Of a stretch of DNA of 64,000 bases, positions 7,769 through 17,939 are shown piece by piece. The position numbers and the translations under genes were made by a program. The DNA comes from AC-32 sp963704005 (GTDB lineage Bacteria > Actinomycetota > Thermoleophilia > Gaiellales > Gaiellaceae). The notes under the pieces were generated by a model. That model saw nothing but the letters and a program-made list of their open reading frames with translations, was not told the origin of the DNA and searched no databases. How positions within the stretch are numbered: position 1 is the first letter of the stretch; each line of letters starts with the position of its first letter. The stretch covers positions 930,001 to 994,000 of the forward strand of contig CAVPGJ010000001.1 in assembly GCA_963704005.1 (NCBI GenBank), in the 5' to 3' direction.

Positions 7769-8596
7769 TCAGCGCTGGCAGGACGGGCAGTACCAGGTGC
7801 CGCGCCCGGCGACCCGGGTCTTCTCGATCGGAGCTCCGCAGCGGTCGCACGGCTCGCCGCCCCTGCCGTAGACCTTGAACTCGTCCTGCATCCGACCGGA
7901 CGCGCCGTCCGGCTGCCGGTAGTCGCTGAGCGTCGCGCCCTGCCGGGCGATGCCGGCCCTGAGCGCTGCGCGGACGCCGCGATGCAAGGCGGCGATCTCG
8001 GCATCAGAGAGCTCGCCGGCCGGCCTGCGCGGATGGATCGACGCGCGCCAGAGCGCCTCGTCCGCGTAGATGTTCCCGACCCCGGCGAGGCGGCGCTGGT
8101 CGAGCAGGACGGCCTTGACCGGCGCGCGGCGCCCGGCGAGCGCCTCGCCGAGCCGCTTCGGCGTGAAGGCTCGCTCGAGCGGCTCATGACCGACGCGGTC
8201 GTCGAGGTACGGGTCCAGCTCGCCTGGCTCGATCAGGAGCCACGTCCCGAAGCGTCGTACGTCGCGGTAGATGACGTCCGACCCGTCGTCTAACCTGACA
8301 ACGGCGTGGCGATGAGCATCCTCGACCAGGAGCGAGTCGCCATTCGCATGGAGTAGTTGACCCGTCATCCGGAGGTGAACCAGGAGAACACGACCGCTTT
8401 CGAACCGAAAAACCAAATACTTGCCGCGGCGGTCGAGCGCCGCGATCTGTTCTCCCTCGAGCTCGGCGGCCACTCCGGTGGGGTCGAAGGGCCGGGTGAG
8501 GCGGTGGTCGTGGATGTCGACGCGCTCTAGACGGCGCCCGACGAGCTCCGGCTCCAGCCGTCTCCTCACCGTCTCGACCTCGGGTAGCTCAGGCAT
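7769..8596 (-). CDS. mutM: Formamidopyrimidine-DNA glycosylase
   Basis: A 275-residue Fpg/MutM with the complete signature. The N-terminal PELPEVET supplies the catalytic Pro and Glu after Met removal. GKYLVF, LAGVGNIYADEALW and QPDGASGRMQDEFKVYGR follow. The C-terminal zinc finger is C-x2-C ... C-x2-C (EPCDRCG, YCPSCQR). It excises 8-oxoguanine and FaPy lesions and nicks the abasic site. It forms a repair pair with recO downstream. A TAGGCT box sits 6 nt before the ATG. Confidence 0.97.
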   Translation of the reverse strand: MPELPEVETVRRRLEPELVGRRLERVDIHDHRLTRPFDPTGVAAELEGEQIAALDRRGKYLVFRFESGRVLLVHLRMTGQLLHANGDSLLVEDAHRHAVVRLDDGSDVIYRDVRRFGTWLLIEPGELDPYLDDRVGHEPLERAFTPKRLGEALAGRRAPVKAVLLDQRRLAGVGNIYADEALWRASIHPRRPAGELSDAEIAALHRGVRAALRAGIARQGATLSDYRQPDGASGRMQDEFKVYGRGGEPCDRCGAPIEKTRVAGRGTWYCPSCQR

Positions 8597-8602
8597 GAAA
8601 CA

Positions 8603-8608
8603 AGCCTA
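8603..8608 (-). promoter_or_regulatory. -10 box for mutM (leaderless type)
   Basis: TAGGCT on the minus strand, 6 nt before ATG 8596. Confidence 0.5.
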
Positions 8609-8649
8609 GTCCCGCTCGCGTTCGCGGGAACGTCGGCCGGGGCGGTTGC

Positions 8650-9948
8650 TCAGGCGAGCATGTCGAGAACCACCGGTCGTTCCGGCGGGGGTTCGTCCGC
8701 GAAGTCGTACGCCGCCAGCAGCTCCTGCGCGGCTTGCGTTGCCGCGTCGTCCGTGCGGGCGTGGATCTCCGCCAGCGGCTCGCCGGCGCCGACCGCGTCG
8801 CCGCGCTTGCGGAGACAGACGATGCCGACAGCGTGGTCAATACGGTCGTCCTTCGTCTGGCGTCCCGCGCCCAAGTGGAGAGCCGCCTCGCCGACGCGAA
8901 ACGCCTCGAGGGCCGCCACGAAGCCGTCCCGCGGCGCCTCCAGCTCGCGGATAACGGGCGCCGACGGGAGCACGCCTTCGTCGGGGTCGCCGCCCTGAGC
9001 GCGGATCCACCGCTCGTACGCGGCAAGCGCACTCCCATCGCTGAGGGTTCGCTCCACCAGTATGCGACCCTCCGCCGCGTCGATCCCGAGATCCGACACC
9101 GCGAGAAGCTGCGCCGTGGCGGCCAGGACGAGCTCGACGAAGTCGGCTGGGCCCTCGCCGCGCAGCGTCGCGACCGCCTCGCGAATCTCCAGCGAATTCC
9201 CGACCGCGCGCCCGAGCGGCTGGTCCATGTCCGTCAGCAGGCACACGACCTCGCGCCCTGAGCGCCGGCCAAGGTCGACCATCATCTGCGCGAGCGTCCG
9301 CGCATCCTCGAGCGACCTCATGAAGGCGCCGTTGCCGACCTTGACGTCGAGCACGATCGCGTCGGCTCCCCCCGCGATCTTCTTGGACATGATGCTCGCC
9401 GCGATCAGGGAGTAACTGTCGACCGTCGCCGTCACATCGCGAAGGGCGTACAGGCGCTTGTCCGCGGGAACGAAGTCGGCGCTTGCGCCGATGATCGCCA
9501 TCCCCACCTCGTGCACCTGCGCGATGAACTCGTCAGTGGGCAGCTCGACCCGGAAGCCCGGGATCGACTCCAGCTTGTCGAGCGTTCCGCCTGTGTGCCC
9601 GAGCCCGCGTCCGCTCAGCTTCGCGAACGGGATGCCGCAGGCGGCGACGATCGGCCCGGCTGCGATCGACGTCTTGTCCCCGACGCCGCCCGTCGAGTGC
9701 TTGTCGACCACCTTCCGCCCGAGCGCCGAACCGAGATCGAGCGTCGTCCCGGTCTTGATCAGGGCCTCGGTGAACGCGTGCGTCTCGGAGCCCGTCATGC
9801 CGCGGAAGAAGACCGCCATGCAGAACGCCGCCAGCTGGTAGTCCGGGATCTCGTCACGAGCGTAGCCGAGCATCAGCTCGTCGAGCTCCTGCGCGCTCAG
9901 CTCGCCGCCGTCGCGCTTGCGCTGAATCAGCTCGACCGGATAGATCAC
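8650..9948 (-). CDS. deoA: Pyrimidine-nucleoside/thymidine phosphorylase
   Basis: A 432-residue enzyme starting at GTG 9948 (IYPVELIQRKRDGGEL). The phosphate/nucleoside motif KHSTGGVGDKTS, the GRGLGHTGGTLDKLES block, and MSKKIAGGADAIVLDVKVGNGAFM are all present, as in family 3 nucleoside phosphorylases. It splits thymidine, deoxyuridine or uridine into base and (deoxy)ribose-1-phosphate, which DeoB then converts. Its start overlaps the stop of the VOC gene by four bases, making a deoB-VOC-deoA operon. Confidence 0.95.
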   Translation of the reverse strand: MIYPVELIQRKRDGGELSAQELDELMLGYARDEIPDYQLAAFCMAVFFRGMTGSETHAFTEALIKTGTTLDLGSALGRKVVDKHSTGGVGDKTSIAAGPIVAACGIPFAKLSGRGLGHTGGTLDKLESIPGFRVELPTDEFIAQVHEVGMAIIGASADFVPADKRLYALRDVTATVDSYSLIAASIMSKKIAGGADAIVLDVKVGNGAFMRSLEDARTLAQMMVDLGRRSGREVVCLLTDMDQPLGRAVGNSLEIREAVATLRGEGPADFVELVLAATAQLLAVSDLGIDAAEGRILVERTLSDGSALAAYERWIRAQGGDPDEGVLPSAPVIRELEAPRDGFVAALEAFRVGEAALHLGAGRQTKDDRIDHAVGIVCLRKRGDAVGAGEPLAEIHARTDDAATQAAQELLAAYDFADEPPPERPVVLDMLA

Positions 9949-10280
9949 TTCGGCTCGAAGAGCTCGATCGGGTTCCCCCACGGGTCTTCGACGAGCCGCC
10001 AGCTCCCGGCCGGCCCGTCCACACGCTCTCCGCGCTGCGTCAACCCGGCTGCGGCTTCCTCCAACTCGGGAACCTCGAGGACGATTCGGTTCCAGCCGCC
10101 GGGCGCGGCGCCGTCCTGCCCGCCGGCGGAGCTTCCCGGCGCGCTCAGCCACAGCTCCAGGTCACCGCGCTGGACGAGCGTGACGGGACCGAAGGACCGC
10201 CTCTCGCGAAAGCCGAGACGCTCGACGTAGAAGCTGACGGCTTGGTCGAGATCCTCGACCAGATAGCGCGCGATGGCCAC
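9945..10280 (-). CDS. Small VOC/glyoxalase-fold protein
   Basis: A single 111-residue VOC module starting at GTG 10280 (AIARYLVEDLDQAVSFYV) and ending with the typical EDPWGNPIELFEP strand. It is embedded between deoB (2-nt gap) and deoA (GTGA overlap), so it is co-translated with deoxynucleoside catabolism. The usual N-terminal metal-ligand His is replaced, so it may bind a ligand rather than catalyse. Substrate unknown. Confidence 0.8.
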   Translation of the reverse strand: MAIARYLVEDLDQAVSFYVERLGFRERRSFGPVTLVQRGDLELWLSAPGSSAGGQDGAAPGGWNRIVLEVPELEEAAAGLTQRGERVDGPAGSWRLVEDPWGNPIELFEPK

Positions 10281-10282
10281 GA

Positions 10283-11452
10283 CTACCGCTCGAGGATCGG
10301 GTGGCCGGGAGTGCCGCGGCGCGGCGCCTTGCCACCGAGCCACAGATTGGCCGTCGCGCCGACGTCCGAGAACACCCCGTCCTCGTGGATCTGGCCGGCG
10401 GCGTTGCGCCCGTGCACGTAGGCGATCAGCAACGCGTACTCCCGCGAGTGGTCGGTCGACGGCGTCGTCGGATCGCACCCGTGATCCGACGTGAGAATCA
10501 GCAGGTCCTGCTCGCGCATTGCATCGAGGAGGTCGGGCAGGCGCCGGTCGAAGTCCTGCAAGCAGCGGTGGAAGTTCACGGGGTCGTTCCGGTGGCCCCA
10601 GAGCATGTCGGTCTCGACGAGGTTCACGAAGACCAGCCCCTCGTCGACCTCGCGGAGCAGTTTCTCGGTTTGCACGATTCCATCGATGTTCGACTGCGTC
10701 GGGTGCGACTCGTCGATGTCGCAACCGGCGAAGATGTCGCCGATCTTGCCCACGCCGTAGACCTTCGTACCCGCCTCTCGGACGAGCGTCAGGTAGTTCG
10801 GCCGCTTCGGTTCGAGCGAGAAGTCGTGCCGGTTGGCAGTCCGCTCGTAGTTCCCGGGCTCGCCGATGAAGGGCCGTGCGATGACACGCCCGACCGCGTG
10901 CTTCCCGGTGAGGATCTCGCGGGCGATCCTGCAGCCTTCGTAGAGCTCCTCGAGCGGGATCGTCTCCTCGTGCGCGGCGACCTGGAAGACGGAGTCGGCG
11001 GACGTGTAGACGATCCACTTGCCGGTGCGCTGATGCTCCTCGCCGAGCTCCTGGATGATCTCCGTCCCCGAGGCCGCCTTGTTGCCGAGTACGCCCCGGC
11101 CCGTCCGGTGCATGAACGGGTCGATGACATCGTGCGGGAACCCCTGCTGATAGGTGGGGAAGGGCGTCTCGGTGACGATGCCCATCATCTCCCAGTGGCC
11201 CGCCGTGGTGTCCTTGCCCTTCGATAGCTCGAGCAGGCGCCCGGCGACGGCGGGCGCCCCCGGTTGGGGCGGGCAGCCTTCGAGCGGCTCGATGTTGCCG
11301 AGGCCGAACGCCTCGAGATTCGGCAGGTCGAGCCCGCCGACCGCCTTCGCGACGTTGCCGAGAGTGTCGGAGCCCTCGTCGCCGTACTCGGCCGCGTCGG
11401 GCGCCTCTCCGGCCCCGACGGCATCCAGCACGATCACGCAGGCCCGCGGCAT
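10283..11452 (-). CDS. deoB: Phosphopentomutase
   Basis: A 389-residue alkaline-phosphatase-superfamily mutase. Metal-site blocks are seen: IVLDAVGAGE at the N-terminus, SKGKDTTAGHWEMMG, NLVETDMLWGHRND, and TSDHGCDPTTPSTDHSRE. It interconverts (deoxy)ribose-1-phosphate and -5-phosphate, feeding sugar from DeoA into central metabolism. It is first in the operon. A TAGAAT box lies 6 nt before the ATG and is shared with the divergent small gene. Confidence 0.97.
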   Translation of the reverse strand: MPRACVIVLDAVGAGEAPDAAEYGDEGSDTLGNVAKAVGGLDLPNLEAFGLGNIEPLEGCPPQPGAPAVAGRLLELSKGKDTTAGHWEMMGIVTETPFPTYQQGFPHDVIDPFMHRTGRGVLGNKAASGTEIIQELGEEHQRTGKWIVYTSADSVFQVAAHEETIPLEELYEGCRIAREILTGKHAVGRVIARPFIGEPGNYERTANRHDFSLEPKRPNYLTLVREAGTKVYGVGKIGDIFAGCDIDESHPTQSNIDGIVQTEKLLREVDEGLVFVNLVETDMLWGHRNDPVNFHRCLQDFDRRLPDLLDAMREQDLLILTSDHGCDPTTPSTDHSREYALLIAYVHGRNAAGQIHEDGVFSDVGATANLWLGGKAPRRGTPGHPILER

Positions 11453-11457
11453 ACGGC

Positions 11458-11464
11458 TATTCTA
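11458..11464. promoter_or_regulatory. Overlapping face-to-face -10 boxes (deoB minus, microprotein plus)
   Basis: TATTCT at 11458-11463 reads toward GTG 11473 (9 nt). Its complement, TAGAAT at 11464-11459, reads toward ATG 11452 (6 nt). One 7-bp stretch could serve both starts, making the two transcripts mutually exclusive. Confidence 0.45.
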
Positions 11465-11472
11465 GGTCGGTC

Positions 11473-11604
11473 GTGGATACCGTCCTGGGACTGCTCGGTC
11501 TCGTCGTCTTCGCCGCGTGCGTCATCGCGCTTGCGGCTGCGACGACCTGGATCGTCGTCAGGCTGAGCCCAGGCGGACAGCCGCAGCAGCAGAAGCAGCA
11601 GTAG
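11473..11604 (+). CDS. 43-residue single-pass membrane microprotein
   Basis: GTG 11473 to TAG 11602-11604. Residues 4-28 are one transmembrane helix (LGLLGLVVFAACVIALAAATTWIVV), split here only by the reading limit of this note, followed by RLSPGG and a glutamine-rich tail. It is one of few plus-strand genes in a 50-kb minus-strand stretch, divergent from deoB and only 4 nt from the convergent ald stop. The family is not known. Confidence 0.5.
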   Translation: MDTVLGLLGLVVFAACVIALAAATTWIVVRLSPGGQPQQQKQQ

Positions 11605-11608
11605 CCGT

Positions 11609-12733
11609 TTAGACCGGCGAGAGCGGCAGGACGTCCTCGAGCGGGTGGAAATCGAGGCCGTGCGCCTCCGCGACCGCCTCGTACGTGATCTTCCCGTCGA
11701 GGACGTTCACCCCTCGAGCCAGCGCCGGGTCACGCGCCACCGCTTCCGCAAGGCCGTAGTCGGCAATCTCTTCCAGGTAGGGGAGCGTCACGTTGGTCAG
11801 CGCCTTCGTCGAGGTGATCGGAACGGCCCCGGGCATGTTCGCGACGCAGTAGTGCGTGACGCCGTCGACCACGTACACCGGCTCGCTGTGCGTGGTCGGG
11901 TGCGAGGTCTCGGCGCAGCCGCCCTGGTCGATTGCCACGTCGCAGAGAACGGCGCCGTCCTTCATCGCCGTGACCATCTGGCGAGTGACGAGCTTGGGCG
12001 CAACGGCGCCGGGGATCAGCACCGCCCCGATCACGACGTCGGCCTCGACGATCGACTCCTCGATCTGCAACGTCGAGGACATGACGAGGCTGACCCGGCC
12101 CGAGAGGATCTCGTCCAGGTGGCGCATGCGGTCGATCGAACGCTCGAGGATGGTCACGTTCGCGCCCAGCCCCAGCGCGATCACCGCGGCGTTGTAGCCG
12201 ACGATCCCGCCGCCGATCACGAGCGCGCGGCCGGGGGCGACTCCGGGGACGCCCCCCAGAAGCAGCCCGCGCCCGCCGAGAGGCTTCTCGAGGAAGTGCG
12301 CGCCGGCCTGTGCGGCGAGCCGGCCTGCGATCTCGCTCATCGGCGCGAGCAGCGGCAATGCGTGGTTGTCGGTCTCGACGGTCTCGTAGGCGACGCATGC
12401 GGCGCCGCTCTCGACCAGTGCCCGGGTCAGCTCTTCGCTCGCGGCGAGGTGGAGGTACGTGAAGAGCACGAGTCCCTCGCGCAGAAGCGGGTACTCGGAG
12501 GGGAGCGGCTCCTTGACCTTTAGCAGGAGGTCGGCCTCTTCCCAGACCCAGGCCGCGTCGCCGAGCCTGGCGCCCACACTCTCGTAGGCGTCGTCGGGGA
12601 ACGAGCTCCCCCCGCCGGCGCCGGCCTCGACGAGCACCTCGTGCCCACGCTGGACGAGCTCGCGCGCTCCGGCAGGGGTGAGCGCGATCCGGTACTCGTC
12701 CGTCTTGATCTCCTTGACGACGCCGACCTTCAT
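11609..12733 (-). CDS. ald: Alanine dehydrogenase
   Basis: A 374-residue enzyme with the AlaDH N-terminal signature VGVVKEIKTDEYRIALTP, the pyruvate-binding region and a Rossmann fold (VIGGGIVGYNAA), then ERSIDRMRHLDE and the C-terminal HYCVANMPGAVPITST. It catalyses reversible NAD-dependent deamination of L-alanine to pyruvate and ammonia. Length and motifs match mycobacterial and Bacillus Ald. A TAGGGT box lies 9 nt upstream of the ATG. Confidence 0.97.
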   Translation of the reverse strand: MKVGVVKEIKTDEYRIALTPAGARELVQRGHEVLVEAGAGGGSSFPDDAYESVGARLGDAAWVWEEADLLLKVKEPLPSEYPLLREGLVLFTYLHLAASEELTRALVESGAACVAYETVETDNHALPLLAPMSEIAGRLAAQAGAHFLEKPLGGRGLLLGGVPGVAPGRALVIGGGIVGYNAAVIALGLGANVTILERSIDRMRHLDEILSGRVSLVMSSTLQIEESIVEADVVIGAVLIPGAVAPKLVTRQMVTAMKDGAVLCDVAIDQGGCAETSHPTTHSEPVYVVDGVTHYCVANMPGAVPITSTKALTNVTLPYLEEIADYGLAEAVARDPALARGVNVLDGKITYEAVAEAHGLDFHPLEDVLPLSPV

Positions 12734-12742
12734 GGGCGGGAA

Positions 12743-12748
12743 ACCCTA
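12743..12748 (-). promoter_or_regulatory. -10 box for ald (near-leaderless)
   Basis: TAGGGT on the minus strand, 9 nt before ATG 12733. Confidence 0.45.
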
Positions 12749-12790
12749 GCTTGCGGCGGGTTTGCGGGCCGCGAGAGCATCCCCTGCGAA

Positions 12791-12898
12791 GTCACAGATT
12801 CGTGACAAGTCCGTGACAGACACGTGCGCCTTTCCCGATTACGATCGCCTCGGGGAGGAGGCCGGGCGAACCGTATTTAAGGGGACCTGAGCCGTCCC
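12791..12898 (+). promoter_or_regulatory. Iteron element copy 2 (plus orientation), best-preserved copy
   Basis: GTCACA at 12791, GTGACA at 12802 and GTGACA at 12813 are spaced 11 bp. Then come 21 nt, TACGAT at 12840-12845 and GGGGAGGAGG at 12852-12861. A GGGAC/GTCCC hairpin follows at 12882-12898, overlapping a wider CCTGA/TCAGG pair. It sits between ald and the next minus-strand gene and points into the back of that gene. Confidence 0.65.
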
Positions 12899-12909
12899 GG
12901 CGGGTTGCG

Positions 12910-13896
12910 TCAGGTGACGAGGCTTCGGGCCAGCCGGCCGGCGGCATAGGCGGAAGCGAAGAACCAGGGCTCCTCGTCAGGCCCGCGGCCCATGTGCGAG
13001 AGAGGCAGGCCCGCACACGCCTCCCGCCACCCGTCGACGTCGACCTCGCGCCGGGGCTTGACCCAGTCGGGTGCGTCCAGCCCTTCCGGCCAGGCGACGA
13101 CCACTCCCTCGGCGCAGAGCTTTAGCACGGCCTCCGTGTGATGCGAGACGCCGCGGTGCCGCTCGCGCTCGTCTGCGCTCGACACTCGCGCAGCCAGCAC
13201 CGGCGAGCCGCCGAGAGCCGCGCCGGCGTTGACCGCTTCCGCCGCCGCCAGGCCTCCGTGCCCGAGGCGGGAGCCGGTGCCGACGATCCCGGGGCCGATG
13301 GTGCAGACGACTGCTCGGTACCCGGCGCCCGACGCCCACGCGAGCGCCGACTCGACCCCGACGCATTCGACCTCGCCGCCGAAGCAGGCGCCGGCGGAGA
13401 CGGTGATCGTGAGCAGCCCGCGCTCGCGCAAGACCCGCACGGTGTCCGAAAGCGGCAGCGGCAGCGCTCCGCCGGGAACCTGCACGTACGCCACCTCGAT
13501 CCCCTCGCCGAGCCCGGCGCATGCCGGCGCGAGCTGGCTGTGCAACGAGCAGCAGAGGACTGGCATCCCGCCGAGCTCAGCGGCGAGCACGCCTCCCTCC
13601 TCCCCGTGCCGGGCCGCGAACTGCAGCGACGTGTAGGGCAGCTTCATCACGTGCGCCCCCTCCGCTGCGGGCAGGTCAAGCCCGCGCGTCAGGTTCGCGT
13701 GGAGGACATCGAAGCCGCCCGAGCCCAGACCGAGCTCGCGCGCCTGCACATTGACCAGCACCTCGTCCCCCACTTCGACCGGCCCGGTCACGTCCGGGTA
13801 GCCGACGCACGGCGTCCCGTCGACCTTGAGCCGGACGAGGCCCGGGTGCTGCTCGACGACGGACGTGACCCGCCCTCGGCGGAGGCTAACCGGCAT
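12910..13896 (-). CDS. DUF3866-family protein
   Basis: A 328-residue conserved actinobacterial protein. It opens with a small beta-rich N-domain (RRGRVTSVVEQHPG, then GDEVLVNVQARELGLGSGGFD), followed by a glycine-rich alpha/beta domain with HVMKLPYTSLQ, CCSLHSQLAPA and TIGPGIVGTGSRLGHGG. Cysteines C150-C151 and H153 look conserved, but no function is established. ATG 13896 overlaps the M20 peptidase gene by 11 bp, which suggests one transcript. Confidence 0.7.
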   Translation of the reverse strand: MPVSLRRGRVTSVVEQHPGLVRLKVDGTPCVGYPDVTGPVEVGDEVLVNVQARELGLGSGGFDVLHANLTRGLDLPAAEGAHVMKLPYTSLQFAARHGEEGGVLAAELGGMPVLCCSLHSQLAPACAGLGEGIEVAYVQVPGGALPLPLSDTVRVLRERGLLTITVSAGACFGGEVECVGVESALAWASGAGYRAVVCTIGPGIVGTGSRLGHGGLAAAEAVNAGAALGGSPVLAARVSSADERERHRGVSHHTEAVLKLCAEGVVVAWPEGLDAPDWVKPRREVDVDGWREACAGLPLSHMGRGPDEEPWFFASAYAAGRLARSLVT

Positions 13897-15025
13897 CTTC
13901 CGTCTCGCCCGCGACTGCCACGAGCCCGAGCGTGACATCCACCATCGCCTCGAGATCCTCGACCGCGATCCGCTCGTCCGGGGTGTGGATGTCGACCATC
14001 GCGTTCGCCAGGTTCACGCACTGCAGCCCGCGATCGTTGAAGACGTTCGCGTCCGCGCCGCCACCCGAGCGCACGAAGCTCGCCTCGTGGCCCGCCCGTT
14101 CGAGCGCAGCCGCAGCGAGGCGCACCGCCGGGTCGTCGCGGGCGAAGCGATAGCCGCTTGCCGTGCTCTCGACCCGCGTTTCGACTTCGCACTCGGCCAC
14201 GCCGGCCGCGAAGGTGACCGTTTCGAGCATCTCCTGCACGAGCTCCGCCAGCTTGCGCTCGTCGTGGCTGCGGGCCTCGGCGAAGAACCGGCAGTGCTGG
14301 GGGACGATGTTGCGCGCCGTTCCTCCGTCGATCAGCCCGACGTTCGCGGTCGTCTCCTCGTCGAGCCGCCCGAGCCGCAGGTCGGCGATCGCTCGCGCGG
14401 CGGCGGCAATTGCGGACCGCCCTTCCTCGGGGTACATGCCCGAGTGCGCCGCGCGACCGTGGAACGCGACGTCGATCTTGCGCTGGTGCGGCGCGCCGAC
14501 GATCACCTGCCCGATCGGGCCGGCGTGGTCGTAGACGTAGCCGATCCGCGCCTCGAGGCGCTGCTCGTCGAACGCGGCCGCCCCGCGCAGGCCGACCTCC
14601 TCCATCGGCGTGAAGAGCAGCTCGATGCCCGGATGCGGCCGGCCGTCCTCCAGCAGCCGCGCCGTCGCCTCGAGCATCGCCGCGGCCGCAGCCTTGTTGT
14701 CGGCCCCGAGGATCGTGCCCGCGGCGTTGCGCACGAGCCCGTCCTCGCCGACAACCGGCTCGATCGGGCCTTCCGGCATGACGGTGTCGAGGTGCGCGCA
14801 GAGGAAGAGCGGCGTGCCGGGGCCGCTTCCCGGGATCCGGCAGAAGAGGTTCCCGATCGACGAGCCGATCCGTGAGCCCGCGTCGTCCTCGTCCGTCTCG
14901 AAGCCGAGCGCGCTCAGGTATTCGAGGACCCGGTCCGCGACGGCCCGCTCCTCGCCGGGCGGGCTCGGCAGCGCCGCCAGGTCGAGGAAGAGCGAGAGCA
15001 CGTCCGGAGCCCAGCCGGGTCGCAC
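13886..15025 (-). CDS. M20 family metallopeptidase (PepT-like aminotripeptidase)
   Basis: A 379-residue zinc peptidase. Metal-ligand motifs are CAHLDTVMPEG, GADNKAAAAAML, TPMEEVGLRGA and a C-terminal MVDIHTPDERI. The dimerisation domain begins near GRAAHSGMYPEEG. Order and spacing match PepT-like M20B peptidases, which release the N-terminal residue of tripeptides. GTG 15025 is chosen because TACGAT lies 6 nt upstream and the conserved domain starts at once. Confidence 0.92.
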   Translation of the reverse strand: MRPGWAPDVLSLFLDLAALPSPPGEERAVADRVLEYLSALGFETDEDDAGSRIGSSIGNLFCRIPGSGPGTPLFLCAHLDTVMPEGPIEPVVGEDGLVRNAAGTILGADNKAAAAAMLEATARLLEDGRPHPGIELLFTPMEEVGLRGAAAFDEQRLEARIGYVYDHAGPIGQVIVGAPHQRKIDVAFHGRAAHSGMYPEEGRSAIAAAARAIADLRLGRLDEETTANVGLIDGGTARNIVPQHCRFFAEARSHDERKLAELVQEMLETVTFAAGVAECEVETRVESTASGYRFARDDPAVRLAAAALERAGHEASFVRSGGGADANVFNDRGLQCVNLANAMVDIHTPDERIAVEDLEAMVDVTLGLVAVAGETEDAG

Positions 15026-15031
15026 CGGGCA

Positions 15032-15037
15032 ATCGTA
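15032..15037 (-). promoter_or_regulatory. -10 box for the M20 peptidase (leaderless type)
   Basis: TACGAT on the minus strand, 6 nt before GTG 15025. Confidence 0.5.
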
Positions 15038-15044
15038 GTAGGCG

Positions 15045-16696
<1,652 letters not shown>

Positions 16697-16697
<1 letters not shown>

Positions 16698-17939
16698 TAC
16701 GGGCGCCCCAGACGGTCGAGGCTCGAGAGGAGCGGCGTGCGCTCGATCAACTCTCCGAGGGACCGGGTCTCGCCGACGACGGTGAGGCCCGCGAGCGCTG
16801 CTATCGCGAGGAGGCGACCCCGAGCCGTGAGCTTGCTCACGGATCCATAACCTACCACGGCGCCCAGCGCGTTCGACCCGGCGTCTCCGAGCATCGTCAT
16901 CTCGCGGAGATCGTACGGAGCGAGCAGGACGGCGATCGGGACATAGGCCTTCGCCGGTCCGCGCACGAGCGCGGCGGCCGCGAGGAAGGTCTTGAGGGCG
17001 CGACCCGGCCGCGTGTCGAGCAGGTTGAGGCCGTTCGCGGAGAGGGCGACGAGCGCTGCGTCCTGCACCGAGCCGGTGCCGGCGAGCGCGAGCATCGGGA
17101 CGCCGAGCGGCCTTCAACGTGCCGGTCGTCGGGCCGCCGCCGAGGTGGCCGCGGAAACCGCGCTCGGGACCGCTGAACAGGTCGTCGACGAGGCCCAGGG
17201 CGGCGATCCCGGCGACGGTCAGGCCGATTCGCCTTGACGCGCCCACGCCGCCAACGGCGACGAGGGCGCCGACGAGCGGGAGCCTCAGCCCGCGGTAGTT
17301 CCGGGCCAACGGCCCGCAAGCGAGCAGGGCGTCGAGAAGCTGGCGCGCGCGGTGGGCGAAGCCCGGCAGGTCGCGCCCGGTCGCTCGATGGCGCAGCGGC
17401 AGCTGGATCTCCTCGACCTGTAGGCCGGCGCGGACGGCGTCGATCGTCGAGCGCACCTCGCAGCCGAAGCCGGGAGCCGTCGGGAAGCATGCGGCGCGGG
17501 CGGCCGGCGAGAGGGCCCGCTGTCCGGAGAGCGGCTCGCGGGCATCGAAGCCCGAGCGAGCCTTGATCAGCGCCCGCCCCGCGCGCTTGGCGAGGCCGAA
17601 GCCCCCGCCCTGCCGCTCGGCGAAAACGGCAACTGCGAGGTCGGCTGCGCTCTCGGCAAGCGGGGCGAGATCACCCTCGAGGTCGGCGTCGCAGAGCAGG
17701 AGTGGACCGGGCGGCGCCTCCCGCTCGGCGAGCGCCAGCGCCTGGCCCTTGCCCAGCCGCGGCAGGCGGACGACCCGGGCGCCGGCCCTTTCGGCCCCCG
17801 CGGCGGTTCCATCGCGAGAGCCGTCGTCGGCGACCAGCACCTCGCTGTTCGGAAAGGTGCGTCTGAGGGCGGTGACCGTCGCGCCGATCGTCCCCTCCTC
17901 GTCCCGCGCCGCCACGAGGACGGTGAGCGCGTCAGCCAC
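16697..17939 (-). CDS. GT2 glycosyltransferase fused to an MraY/WecA-like domain (one-base frameshift)
   Basis: The N-terminal part (GTG 17939) is a GT-A family 2 transferase with LVAARDEEGTIGATV, VADDGSRDGT and CDADLEGDL, followed by an acceptor-type helical region. Near residue 240 it runs without a stop into hydrophobic segments with GLVDDLFSGPERGFRGHL, LSANGLNLLDTRPGR and TMLGDAGSNALGAVVGYG, typical of polyprenyl-phosphate glycosyl-1-phosphate transferases. One surplus base at 17109-17110 breaks the frame between TLKA and LGVPMLALAGTG. About 413 residues after correction. The MraY-like half looks shorter than MraY and may be only a membrane module. A role in envelope glycan or lipid-linked sugar synthesis is inferred. 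Confidence 0.75.

Noticed and set aside
7638..7850. Small minus-strand ORF between mutM and recO
   Set aside because: It overlaps the conserved zinc-finger end of mutM in another frame and lacks any signal.
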